Source of the DNA: JAWWBL01 sp033720975
GTDB lineage: Bacteria > Actinomycetota > Acidimicrobiia > Spongiisociales > ZC4RG35
Length of the DNA: 64,000 bases
Reading direction: 5' to 3'
NCBI GenBank assembly: GCA_033720975.1
Contig: JAWWBL010000001.1
Location: 1-64,000 of the forward strand
Within the stretch, counting starts at the first letter, position 1, and every line of letters starts with the position of its first letter. A model generated the notes under the pieces. It saw nothing but the letters and a program-made list of their open reading frames with translations. It was not told where the DNA came from and did not search any database. Shown here in pieces: positions 8,707 through 16,518 of the stretch. Made by a program: the position numbers and the translations under genes.

Positions 8707-9831
8707 ATGGTCGAATTGATCAACCCAGAAACACGGGTGCGGGACCTCACCTCGGCACCACGTCAAATCCCCATCGAAGTCGATGGAAGCGTTGCCTACG
8801 AGTCGCTGCTCTCCATGTGGACCACCTTCAACCCCAAGGAGAAAGCCACGAGTTTCGACCTGGGAGCGGAGTGGAAGAAGAAGATCACCGACATGACACC
8901 GGATGACCTTCGCGACGAGATCGTGGCCCTGGGCGGCCCTTACTGCCACACCTGGCTGGCCATCGCCGGTCTTGTGGCCACTGCCCCTCATCCCCACGAC
9001 CCCGACTCGGTCCTCAACTGGCTGTCCAGCATGGACCCAATGCGACTTCGGCGCTGGCTCATCGGCTACGTCAGTCACAACAAGGACGCCTCTCTCATCG
9101 AGCAAGCTGCAAGCGGGGACATCACGGTGCTACCAGACCTGCTCGAAGACGACCACCAGGAGTTTGCCGACCATCTCGCAGAGATACTGCAGAACCCGGA
9201 CGACGACCTCCCGGCTCGTTTTGCCAACGCGGCGCAGCGGTTCCGCCGAGAGGTGTTCGCGGAGGCGGAGGTCGAGTTCGGCGCGGCGATCAACCGGGCC
9301 GCGGCGGCTAGGAAGGCCGTTGCCACCCGGGACAGCGCCAAGGCTGTCATCGAGGACGTCACCAACGGGCTCGACTATGACATCCCGCTGGGCGTGACCC
9401 GAGTCGTGCTAGTGCCATCGGTTGTGGTCAAGCCACTGTCGTTGATCGATCAGCACCGAGAGACCCTCCTCGTGTTCTACGCCGTGGCAGACGAATTCAT
9501 CGACTCCGATCCGGAGGCACCGCCCTCGTGGTTGGTGAGGACCTACAAGGCGCTGAGCGACGAGAGACGCCTGCGCATCCTCCGACGGCTCAGCGAGGGA
9601 GAGACCACGCTCGACGAGATCACTGAGATGCTCGGCCTCTCCAAGTCGACGGTGCACCACCACATCAGCATCCTGCGCGCCGCCGGACTGGTACGGGTGC
9701 GGCTGACACACAACGAATCAGGAGCCAAGTGCTCCACCTACAACCTGAGGGACCACTCGCTCACCGATGCATCGGCGTTCCTCGACTCGTACATCAAGAC
9801 CACTACACAGAAAGAAGCACAACATGCCTAA
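8707..9831 (+). CDS. ArsR-type winged-helix transcriptional regulator with large N-terminal domain
   Basis: A 374-residue regulator. Residues about 270-350 form an ArsR-type winged helix (LSDERRLRILRRLSEGETT, then GLSKSTVHHHISILRAAGLV). The first 260 residues are a separate helical domain that I cannot place; it has no CxC metal site, so the signal is unlikely to be a classical thiol-bound metal. ArsR proteins are normally about 100 residues, so the N-terminal part is probably the sensor or dimerisation module. The gene has its own promoter and operator and overlaps a small downstream gene by 8 nt. Confidence 0.8.
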   Translation: MVELINPETRVRDLTSAPRQIPIEVDGSVAYESLLSMWTTFNPKEKATSFDLGAEWKKKITDMTPDDLRDEIVALGGPYCHTWLAIAGLVATAPHPHDPDSVLNWLSSMDPMRLRRWLIGYVSHNKDASLIEQAASGDITVLPDLLEDDHQEFADHLAEILQNPDDDLPARFANAAQRFRREVFAEAEVEFGAAINRAAAARKAVATRDSAKAVIEDVTNGLDYDIPLGVTRVVLVPSVVVKPLSLIDQHRETLLVFYAVADEFIDSDPEAPPSWLVRTYKALSDERRLRILRRLSEGETTLDEITEMLGLSKSTVHHHISILRAAGLVRVRLTHNESGAKCSTYNLRDHSLTDASAFLDSYIKTTTQKEAQHA

Positions 9832-10060
9832 CGATCTAGTCACCCAGACGCGATTCGTTCACGGCTTGTTCCTGGGAAATCAGGTTGCGGCAGGCTCGAT
9901 CCGGGCTCTCCGCAAGGAGGCAGCCGAGGCTCGCTCTCAGAGCAACGCCCATGCGACTGCGCACCCCATCAGGGATGCTTTTGGCCACGGCCTCATCTCG
10001 CTGGGCGAGAAGTTGGTAGGCCACTCCCATCCTGAGCCCCAGTTCGAACAGGCCGCCTGA
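9824..10060 (+). CDS. small protein of unknown function coupled to the regulator
   Basis: A 78-residue protein starting MPNDLVTQTRFVHGLF. The ATG lies inside the last codons of the regulator gene, which argues for translational coupling and for a real gene. It is mildly basic to neutral and His-rich (VHG, NAHATAH, GHGL, GHSHP: seven His), with no signal peptide or clear membrane span. The His content could bind a metal, but that is speculation. Function unknown; it is plausibly the target or effector of the autoregulated operon. Confidence 0.6.
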   Translation: MPNDLVTQTRFVHGLFLGNQVAAGSIRALRKEAAEARSQSNAHATAHPIRDAFGHGLISLGEKLVGHSHPEPQFEQAA

Positions 10061-10099
10061 ACTCCTCCCGCCGGGCAGCTTTCCGCCCGGGCCAACCAG

Positions 10100-10148
10100 C
10101 ACCGGTTCTGTGGACCCGCTCCCCACACCGGGGACCACGGAGCCGGTG
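10100..10148. terminator. bidirectional hairpin terminator
   Basis: A 14-bp imperfect stem (CACCGGTTCTGTGG against CCACGGAGCCGGTG, 12 of 14 matched) with a 21-nt loop lies between two convergent genes. There is no clear T-run, as is common in high-GC actinobacteria. Confidence 0.5.
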
Positions 10149-10159
10149 TTTGGCGTCGG

Positions 10160-11305
10160 TCAAGCCTCCAACCGCTCCTCGAGACGCGCCTCGAGAGTGT
10201 GAAGCACGGCTTCAGGGGCAAGAATCTCGACTGTGACGTCATCCACGTCTTCTCTCATGACGTCGGGAAAGAATCGACGACCGGCCTCAAACCACTCCGC
10301 CAACACCTGCGGGTCGAGACCCTTCGAAAGCGTCAGCCGAAACCCGCCCTCGATCCGTCTGGCAGACTCGACGCTCCGGTAGACCTCGCTCGAGACTTCG
10401 TTGTACCGGATCAGATCCTCGTCGTCGTGTCCAGCCACATCATCGAGAAAAGGAAAATCCTCGGGTATCACCTGCAACATGGCGAGCGGTCGAACCGGTG
10501 ACGGAGAGCCCCATTCATTGGTGAAGGGACCGCCAGGGCCAAGCCGGATTCTCTCGAATGTCTCCCTGGGCAGCACGTAGAGGCCACCGGGCGAGAAGGG
10601 GCGATCGGGAACGTTCCGAGCCGAGACCGAGAACTGGTAGAAGTCGACCTCCTCGCCGGTCTTCCATGACCGATAGGTGGCAACCCCATTCCGGATCGAT
10701 CCTTCGATCCGGCTGCGGTCGATGACCGCGAAGAACATGGCCCAAAGCCCGTCGTGGGTCCCGTAGACCGCCCCCAGATTTCCATGACCCCCAAAGTCCA
10801 TGATCTCGACACTGTCCCGCCTTGGCTCGAAGACCTCGATGTCGGTCTTTGCCGATCCGTGGAATATGAACTCGTCTTTCCCCATCAGCCACATGATGAA
10901 TTCGAACGGCCGGTACGGTGCGGGAACGGTGAGCTCCCCACCGGGACGATGTGCCGACCAGAATTCCTCGAAAATCGAGTCACGATTCGCATCCGGCGCG
11001 AACGGTGGCGCGAGCAGGCCTTCGCCCGGCGTGGGCTCCGGCGGCGTATCCGTCCTGTGGAACGGGAGTGCCCCATAGATCGTGCCCCCGACAACTATTC
11101 CGTCTTCGACTTCGACATCCACCTCTGCGCCTGCACCGGGCCCGGAGAGCACACGCATGCGCGCTGGCCCGACCCACTCGACCTCAGGGCTGTACTCGTC
11201 GGGGATGGGTGGCTGACGGAGGAACAAGCGGTCTCCCCGCTCGAACACGCTGAAGCCGGAAATGGCGGCTGTCTGAAAGTGGCCGGTAACCAAAGGTCGG
11301 GTCAT
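10160..11305 (-). CDS. uncharacterised protein, possibly two-domain
   Basis: A 381-residue soluble protein that I do not recognise. It has no signal peptide or membrane span. Residues 1-75 look like a small beta-rich domain; the rest contains aromatic-rich segments (PYRPFEFIMWLMGKDEFIFHG, DFGGHGNLGAVYGTHDGLW, EEVDFYQFSV) that suggest a ligand-binding beta structure, and a C-terminal alpha/beta segment. The ATG is supported by a TAGTCT hexamer ending 6 nt upstream; a GTG one codon earlier would fit less well. It lies 18 nt beyond the stop-to-start gap from proline dehydrogenase but is read from its own apparent promoter. Confidence 0.7.
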   Translation of the reverse strand: MTRPLVTGHFQTAAISGFSVFERGDRLFLRQPPIPDEYSPEVEWVGPARMRVLSGPGAGAEVDVEVEDGIVVGGTIYGALPFHRTDTPPEPTPGEGLLAPPFAPDANRDSIFEEFWSAHRPGGELTVPAPYRPFEFIMWLMGKDEFIFHGSAKTDIEVFEPRRDSVEIMDFGGHGNLGAVYGTHDGLWAMFFAVIDRSRIEGSIRNGVATYRSWKTGEEVDFYQFSVSARNVPDRPFSPGGLYVLPRETFERIRLGPGGPFTNEWGSPSPVRPLAMLQVIPEDFPFLDDVAGHDDEDLIRYNEVSSEVYRSVESARRIEGGFRLTLSKGLDPQVLAEWFEAGRRFFPDVMREDVDDVTVEILAPEAVLHTLEARLEERLEA

Positions 11306-11311
11306 CACGCA

Positions 11312-11317
11312 AGACTA
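11312..11317 (-). promoter_or_regulatory. -10 element of the 381-residue unknown gene
   Basis: TAGTCT ends 6 nt before the ATG, predicting a leaderless transcript and favouring the ATG over the preceding GTG. Confidence 0.5.
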
Positions 11318-11326
11318 AATGCTGAC

Positions 11327-12238
11327 TCAGCTCCCAAAGACCGCCCGGGCCAGGAACCACGCGTTGGCCGGTCGCTCGGCCAAGCGCCGCGTCAAGTAGG
11401 GATACCACTGCGACCCGAAGGGCAGGTACACGCGCAGTGGGAAGCCTTGAGCGACCAACTCGAATTGCAGGTCGCGACGCACCCCGTAGAGCATCTGGAA
11501 CTCGAAGGGTGCGCCGCGCTCGCCTGCAAGCGACCTGGTCAGGTTGACAAGCTCGAGATCGTGGGTGGCGACGGCGGGCATGGTCGAGTCGGAAGCCATC
11601 AGCGTTCTCAGCTGTTCCGCGAAGGCCTCATCCACACCCTGTCTCGAGGTGATTGCGACGTCTTCAGACTCAACATAGGCCCCCTTGCACAGCCGGATAT
11701 GACCACCTAGGGGCATGAGACGGCTCAGATCCTCCGGGGTTCGATAGAGGTACGACTGGAGCGCAATACCCAGGTTCCCGTGTTCTAGCTGCGCCTTCTC
11801 GTAGAGCCGGACGGTGGGTTCGGTATACCGAGAGTCTTCCATGTCGATAGTGACCGTCGTCCCGATCTCCGCAGCCCGGGCGGCGAGGCTCGAAATCGCC
11901 TCGGCAGCCTGGCCCTCGTCGATGGCGAGACCGAGCTGAGTTGGCTTGATCGAGATGTTGGAGTCGAGTCCCTCCACCTCGATCCGGTCGAGACACCCCA
12001 TGTACTCATCCGTTGCCTGAAGAACCGATTCACGGTCACTCACCTCCTCCCCCAGCAAGTCAAGGGAGACCTTGAAGCCATCCTCGTTGAGCGCGGAAGC
12101 CACCTCGACGGCATCGTTCAGCGTGTCGCCGGCAACGAAACGTCCAGCCAGAGCCCGGCCCGGCCGGGTTCGCGTGATCAGCCTTTCCACAGGGGAGGCA
12201 TTGGTGACCGAGACGGTCAGTCTGGTGAAGAGGCTCAG
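11327..12238 (-). CDS. proline dehydrogenase
   Basis: FAD-dependent PRODH, which oxidises proline to P5C. The (beta/alpha)8 signatures are visible: VSLDLLGEEV, SIKPTQLGL, IDMEDSRYT, IRLCKGAY, ATHDLELV, FQMLYGVRRDL and, at the end, RVYLPFGSQWYPYLTRRLAERPAN cut into conserved blocks. I place the start at CTG (303 residues) because it has GGTGGGG 5 nt upstream, overlaps the proC stop, and restores the usual N-terminus (SLFTRLTVSVTNASPVERL). The first conventional start is a GTG 16 codons later without a ribosome-binding site. With ProC upstream and P5C dehydrogenase 17 kb away, it completes proline catabolism. Confidence 0.85.
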   Translation of the reverse strand: MSLFTRLTVSVTNASPVERLITRTRPGRALAGRFVAGDTLNDAVEVASALNEDGFKVSLDLLGEEVSDRESVLQATDEYMGCLDRIEVEGLDSNISIKPTQLGLAIDEGQAAEAISSLAARAAEIGTTVTIDMEDSRYTEPTVRLYEKAQLEHGNLGIALQSYLYRTPEDLSRLMPLGGHIRLCKGAYVESEDVAITSRQGVDEAFAEQLRTLMASDSTMPAVATHDLELVNLTRSLAGERGAPFEFQMLYGVRRDLQFELVAQGFPLRVYLPFGSQWYPYLTRRLAERPANAWFLARAVFGS

Positions 12239-13047
12239 GGTGCCCCACCCAACTCTCTGGCTCGAATCGCCGCGGCGCGCACGGCATCCTCGACAAGCGC
12301 GCGAAAGCCTCGTTCCTCGAGAACATGGACGGCCGCTGCCGTCGTCCCACCTGGAGAAGTCACGTCGTAGCGCAGTTGGACGGGAGACTTGTCGGTGTCG
12401 GTGAGCAGGTGCCCAGCGCCCCTTATCGTCTCGTGGACAAAGCTCTCCGCTATGTCTCGGGGAAGCCCCTCACGCATGGCAGCCTCGGTGAGGGCCTCGG
12501 CGAGGAGGAACACGTAGGCCGGGCCTGTTCCGGAAACTGCCGTGACGGCGTCGAGGAGCCCTTCGTCCATGACACGCACCGAGCCAACGGCTCCAAGCAC
12601 TTGGCGTGCCGCAGCCATCGACTCCTCGGTCGCGTGACTTCCGGCGGCGAGGCCAGTCACACCCTGCCGGACAACCGCGGGAGTATTCGGCATGGCCCGG
12701 ACGACGGGGATCGGGCCCAGCTGCGCCTCGTAGCTATCCGTTGTGACACCAGCGGCGAGGGATAGGACCGTCTGTGTCTCCTCCACTTCGCCTCCGAGTC
12801 GTTTCAGGAGGCTTGACACGTCACGAGGCTTCACCGCAACGACCACGACGTCCCGACCCCTTATCGACTCGACGGGGTCGAGCAACACGGCACAACCGGT
12901 CTTCGCGGCGAGTTCGTCGGCTCGCTCGGACCGACGAACGCAAAGCGTTATCTCACCGGGTTGCCAACCGGCGCCGAGGAGGCCGGATGCCAGGGCCTCT
13001 CCCATGGCTCCGACTCCAACGATCGCCACCGATTTTCGCTCCGTCAT
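12235..13047 (-). CDS. proC: pyrroline-5-carboxylate reductase
   Basis: A 270-residue ProC that reduces P5C to proline with NAD(P)H, the last step of proline synthesis. The N-terminal Rossmann motif is VGVGAMGEALASGL; the family signatures AVKPRDV, RAMPNTPA, SGTGPAYVFLLAEALTEAA and the C-terminal SPGGTTAAA are all present. Its stop overlaps the putative CTG start of proline dehydrogenase, so opposing synthesis and degradation steps share a transcript, which is unusual and suggests a proline redox cycle or P5C scavenging. TAGAAT ends 7 nt before the ATG. Confidence 0.95.
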   Translation of the reverse strand: MTERKSVAIVGVGAMGEALASGLLGAGWQPGEITLCVRRSERADELAAKTGCAVLLDPVESIRGRDVVVVAVKPRDVSSLLKRLGGEVEETQTVLSLAAGVTTDSYEAQLGPIPVVRAMPNTPAVVRQGVTGLAAGSHATEESMAAARQVLGAVGSVRVMDEGLLDAVTAVSGTGPAYVFLLAEALTEAAMREGLPRDIAESFVHETIRGAGHLLTDTDKSPVQLRYDVTSPGGTTAAAVHVLEERGFRALVEDAVRAAAIRARELGGAP

Positions 13048-13054
13048 GTCGGTG

Positions 13055-13060
13055 ATTCTA
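13055..13060 (-). promoter_or_regulatory. -10 element of proC
   Basis: TAGAAT, one base from the consensus, ends 7 nt before the proC ATG; leaderless mRNA expected. Confidence 0.6.
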
Positions 13061-13071
13061 CGGGTGTGCTC

Positions 13072-13704
13072 TCAGTCCAGCCTCGCCCTGATCATGGCAA
13101 TCACGGTCGCCACAGCGGCCGGGTTGTAGCCCTCTGGGATGATGAGGTCGGCGTACCGCTTGGAAGGCTCCACGAACTCGAGGTGCATCGGGCGGACAGT
13201 CTTGAAATACTGGGTCATCACCGAAGCAACCGTGCGGCCCCTCTCTTCGATGTCACGCTCGAGCCGCCGCGCCAGCCTGATGTCGGGATCTGTGTCGACG
13301 AAGATCTTCAGGTCTAGAGCTGCGCGTAGCGCCGGCTCGGCCAGGACGAGGATCCCTTCGACGATCACGACGGGGGCGGGCTCGACTCGAACCGTGTCGT
13401 CGGTCCGCAGGTGCGCCGAGAAGTCATAGATCGGCTTCTCGACCGGCTCCCCCCTCCTCAGCCCCTCCAAGTTCTCGATGAGGAGAGATGACTCCAGCGA
13501 GTCCGGGTGGTCATAGTTGACCTTTGCCCGTTCTTCGGGAGAAAGCTCAGGTCTGTCTCGGTAGTACGAGTCATGGGTTAGGAGGGCAACCCTGCCGTCG
13601 AGGCGTTCGATGACCGCCTCGGCGATCGTGGTCTTGCCGGATCCGGATCCACCGGCGACTCCGATGAAAAGTGGCGGGTCGGGATCCCACGGGCGGAAGG
13701 GCAT
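13072..13704 (-). CDS. udk: uridine kinase
   Basis: A 210-residue P-loop kinase that phosphorylates uridine and cytidine in pyrimidine salvage. Walker A is GGSGSGKTT at about residue 18; THDSYY, the NYDHPDSL substrate loop, PIYDFSAHLR and VIVEGILVL are uridine-kinase signatures, and the lid has RRLERDIEERGR. Length matches the family. The ATG is preceded by TAACGT at 6 nt. It is a separate transcription unit 24 nt upstream of proC. Confidence 0.95.
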   Translation of the reverse strand: MPFRPWDPDPPLFIGVAGGSGSGKTTIAEAVIERLDGRVALLTHDSYYRDRPELSPEERAKVNYDHPDSLESSLLIENLEGLRRGEPVEKPIYDFSAHLRTDDTVRVEPAPVVIVEGILVLAEPALRAALDLKIFVDTDPDIRLARRLERDIEERGRTVASVMTQYFKTVRPMHLEFVEPSKRYADLIIPEGYNPAAVATVIAMIRARLD

Positions 13705-13710
13705 ACCCCG

Positions 13711-13716
13711 ACGTTA
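13711..13716 (-). promoter_or_regulatory. -10 element of udk
   Basis: TAACGT ends 6 nt before the udk start. Confidence 0.5.
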
Positions 13717-13720
13717 ACGA

Positions 13721-14590
13721 TCAGGACTCGCCGACTTTGCTCCGCAATCGACGGATCTCGTCGTATACACCGTCGGTCAACATCGTCGACGCCGGTGCGG
13801 CGACGCCGTCAGCATTCTCACTGTCCTCCGAGTCCGCGGCAGGGGGCTGCGGTATCCGGCGCGGCCGTGCCGACGGGGGTTCAGCGGCTGCCGGTGCGGG
13901 CTCGTCTGCTGCCGCTGCCGGTTCGGCCGGTGCCGACGCCGGAGCAGGCTGTTCGCTCGCCGCGGTCTCCCGCCACGTGGGACGGTCGGGCTCGGGAGCG
14001 ATCTGGTCGGCGAGCTTGTCAAAGAACCCCGACTCGGACTCGCGCTGAGCCAGTGGCTCCGACACCCCGAGTCGGTGCAGTGTGAACAAGATACGAACGG
14101 CCGCACCGCGACCTAAGGTCGACTCGAGCTGTGCGAATGAAAACGGCTGCACGAGAGAGACCAGAACGGACCAATCCCCGGGGGTGAGCTCGACGGTACG
14201 GTCGATTTCCTCCACCAACTTGACACCCGGCGCCTCGATGAGACCCGCATTCGCCACCTCTGTCTCCAGCGCCTGAAGCGCGCCTATGTCGTCGATGACC
14301 TGTTCGACACTCCATCCTTCGGTGTCGGGCCCGTCGGCCGCGCCCACGGAGAAGGTGCCCTGTGTCAGGCCCGCAAGCACGTACAGGACGTCAGCAATCC
14401 CCCCACGGTTGTTTCCTACGTAGGTGGTGCTGGCACCGGTCAGTTCAGCGCCTGTGACCATTCCCTCCCGAAAGTGGACCCGTCCGCGCTTTTCGCCTTC
14501 GATGTCCAGTGACCCGGTCTTGTGGGTCACCTGCATGATCTGAAGCAGATCGCTGATGCTCCAGTCCTTGAGCTGGCCTGAGAGATGCAT
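13721..14590 (-). CDS. DUF4388 domain protein with Pro/Ala-rich tail
   Basis: A 289-residue protein beginning MHLSGQLKDWSISDLLQ, the hallmark opening of DUF4388 (PATAN-like) domains, which occur in bacterial signalling proteins and often pair with response regulators. The domain covers about residues 1-100 (TGSLDIEGEKRGRVHFREG, FSVG); a winged-helix-like middle follows, then a low-complexity Ala/Pro/Glu tail (about 190-265) and a short helical end. GGAAGG lies 4 nt upstream of this ATG, so I chose it over a GTG 21 codons earlier. No partner kinase or GTPase is adjacent. Function unknown. Confidence 0.75.
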   Translation of the reverse strand: MHLSGQLKDWSISDLLQIMQVTHKTGSLDIEGEKRGRVHFREGMVTGAELTGASTTYVGNNRGGIADVLYVLAGLTQGTFSVGAADGPDTEGWSVEQVIDDIGALQALETEVANAGLIEAPGVKLVEEIDRTVELTPGDWSVLVSLVQPFSFAQLESTLGRGAAVRILFTLHRLGVSEPLAQRESESGFFDKLADQIAPEPDRPTWRETAASEQPAPASAPAEPAAAADEPAPAAAEPPSARPRRIPQPPAADSEDSENADGVAAPASTMLTDGVYDEIRRLRSKVGES

Positions 14591-14683
14591 GTGTCCTTCC
14601 AATACCGATCTCTGCCGTTTGGGGCTACGCAAAGAATCGGCCGTTTTGGTCACTGACCTAACAGATTTCTGAGAGCCGCTCCG

Positions 14684-15244
14684 TCAGCCCTTTTCCGCGG
14701 CTTTCATGGCCCGTTTCTGCTCCCGCAGCGTTGCAACGTCATCGAAGGTGGCGACGTCGGCGATGCTGGGCCAGTCCGCGGCGACATCCTCCCACCCTTC
14801 AGGCCGCACACCCATCCGCTTACCGAGCAGTCCGACGAAGATCCGGGACTTTCCGATCCCGAAGCCGGGAAGGGCCTTGAGCCGCTCGAGGAGCTCCTCA
14901 CCGTCGGAGGCCGACTCCCAAAGGTTCTCGGCCCGTCCCTTGTAATCGTCAACGATCACCTGGCACATCTCCTGAGTGCGCTTCGCCATCGATGCCGGGT
15001 AGCGGTGGATGGCGGGTGGGCCACGGAAGAACTCCTCCATCTCCCCAGGAGCCCAGCCGGCGATCCGGGACGCTTCGAGGTCCTCGCCCATTCGCTCCTT
15101 GAGCAGCTGGGGGCCGTAGAAAGCTCTCTCCATTGGGAACTGCTGGTCGAGGAGCATCCCTATCAGCAGGGCAAGCCCGTCGGAAGCGAGAAGGCGGTTG
15201 GCATCTTCCGACTCGGTGAAGTTCAGCGTCTCGGGTGATTTCAT
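14684..15244 (-). CDS. HhH-GPD family protein (DNA-glycosylase-like fold)
   Basis: A 186-residue protein of an actinobacterial HhH-GPD-related family. ALPGFGIGKSRIFVGLLGKR is the helix-hairpin-helix segment, and LASDGLALLIGMLLDQQFPMERAF resembles the first glycosylase helices. I cannot find the Cys4 Fe-S cluster of Nth/MutY, and the Lys/Asp catalytic pair is not obvious, so activity is uncertain. ATG at this position is supported by TATTTT ending 7 nt upstream and by the MKSPETLNF opening; a longer frame beginning 19 codons earlier would overlap the divergent thiolase promoter. Confidence 0.75.
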   Translation of the reverse strand: MKSPETLNFTESEDANRLLASDGLALLIGMLLDQQFPMERAFYGPQLLKERMGEDLEASRIAGWAPGEMEEFFRGPPAIHRYPASMAKRTQEMCQVIVDDYKGRAENLWESASDGEELLERLKALPGFGIGKSRIFVGLLGKRMGVRPEGWEDVAADWPSIADVATFDDVATLREQKRAMKAAEKG

Positions 15245-15251
15245 CGGATCC

Positions 15252-15257
15252 AAAATA
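15252..15257 (-). promoter_or_regulatory. -10 element of the HhH-GPD gene
   Basis: TATTTT ends 7 nt before the ATG in the short divergent gap shared with the thiolase gene. Confidence 0.5.
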
Positions 15258-15309
15258 ACTCGGGGCGAGGGCAAGACGAACGGCGGCAAATCGACCAACA
15301 TTGGCTTCG

Positions 15310-16518
15310 ATGACGGACGTCTTCATAGTCGATGCCTGTCGGACCCCGATGGGAAAGCTGGGCGGCCAACTCGCTCTGGTCCGGCCTGACGACCTCGCGG
15401 CGCATGCCGTGTCACGGCTCATGGCGAGAAACCCCGATGTCGACCCCAACGCAGTCGAGGACATCCAATGGGGGGCTGCCAACCAGGCCGGCGAGGACAA
15501 CCGCAACCTTGGCCGGATGGCAGGGCTGCTGGCGGGGCTACCGCTCGAGGTGGGCGGCGTGACCCTCAACCGGTTGTGCGGCTCCGGTCTCCAAGCGATC
15601 GTCTCCGCATCTCACGCTCTGCGCGATGGGTGGGGAAATGTGATGATCGCGGGAGGCTCAGAGTCGATGAGTCGCGCGCCATTTGTGACACTCAAGGCCG
15701 AACATGGTTTTGCCAAGGGGCCTCCCCCAATGGCCGACACCGTCCTGGGTTGGAGATTCGTCAACTCGAGGATGGAGGAGCTCTACCCGCCCATCACGCT
15801 CGGAATGACCGCTGAAGTCGTGGCTGAGAAATACGACATAACTCGTGAGGATCAGGATGCGTTTGCTCTGAGAAGCCACCAACTCGCCCTCGACGCTGTC
15901 GGTACGGGAAGGTTCGACGCCGAGATCGAGCCGATAGATGCACCTACAGACCACAGACGACGCAGCACCAGCCGGATCGAAAGCGACGAAGGGCCTCGGC
16001 GTGACACTTCGCTGGAGAAACTCGCGGCCCTCCCCCCCGTCTTCAAAGACCGAGGCAGCGTGACCGCCGGTAACTCCTCGCCCATGAATGACGGCGCTGC
16101 CGCGCTCCTGTTGGCGACCCAGCGAGGGCTTGAAGAGCATGGGCTGGAGCCGATGGCGCGCATCATCTCATCGGGTGCTGCGGGTGTCCATCCCGACCTC
16201 ATGGGCATTGGCCCGGTTCCCGCCTCCGAGAAGGCTCTGGAGCGGGCCGGCCTGTCCATGGACGAGATAGACCTGGTGGAGATAAACGAAGCCTTCGCCT
16301 CCCAGGCAGTGGCCAGCATGCGCCTGCTGGGGATAGACCCCGACAAGGTCAATGTGAACGGCGGCGCAATCGCCATTGGTCACCCGCTGGGCGCCTCGGG
16401 CGCACGGATTCTGGTGACCTTGGCGCACGAGATGGCCCGAAGGGAAAGCCGCTACGGCCTGGCAACTATGTGCATCGGGGTGGGACAGGGAATATCGATG
16501 GTCATCGAGCGTGTCTGA
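15310..16518 (+). CDS. acetyl-CoA acyltransferase (thiolase)
   Basis: A 402-residue thiolase that cleaves 3-ketoacyl-CoA, or condenses acyl-CoAs, in fatty-acid metabolism. The nucleophilic Cys is in NRLCGSGLQ at about residue 93; the catalytic His and second Cys are in GGAIAIGHPLGASGAR and TMCIGVGQG near the C-terminus, and VEINEAFASQ is also conserved. ATG was chosen over a TTG three codons upstream because MTDVFIVDACRTPMG is the standard opening. The stop overlaps the GTG of the CoA-transferase gene by 8 nt, giving an operon of acyl-CoA genes. Confidence 0.93.
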   Translation: MTDVFIVDACRTPMGKLGGQLALVRPDDLAAHAVSRLMARNPDVDPNAVEDIQWGAANQAGEDNRNLGRMAGLLAGLPLEVGGVTLNRLCGSGLQAIVSASHALRDGWGNVMIAGGSESMSRAPFVTLKAEHGFAKGPPPMADTVLGWRFVNSRMEELYPPITLGMTAEVVAEKYDITREDQDAFALRSHQLALDAVGTGRFDAEIEPIDAPTDHRRRSTSRIESDEGPRRDTSLEKLAALPPVFKDRGSVTAGNSSPMNDGAAALLLATQRGLEEHGLEPMARIISSGAAGVHPDLMGIGPVPASEKALERAGLSMDEIDLVEINEAFASQAVASMRLLGIDPDKVNVNGGAIAIGHPLGASGARILVTLAHEMARRESRYGLATMCIGVGQGISMVIERV

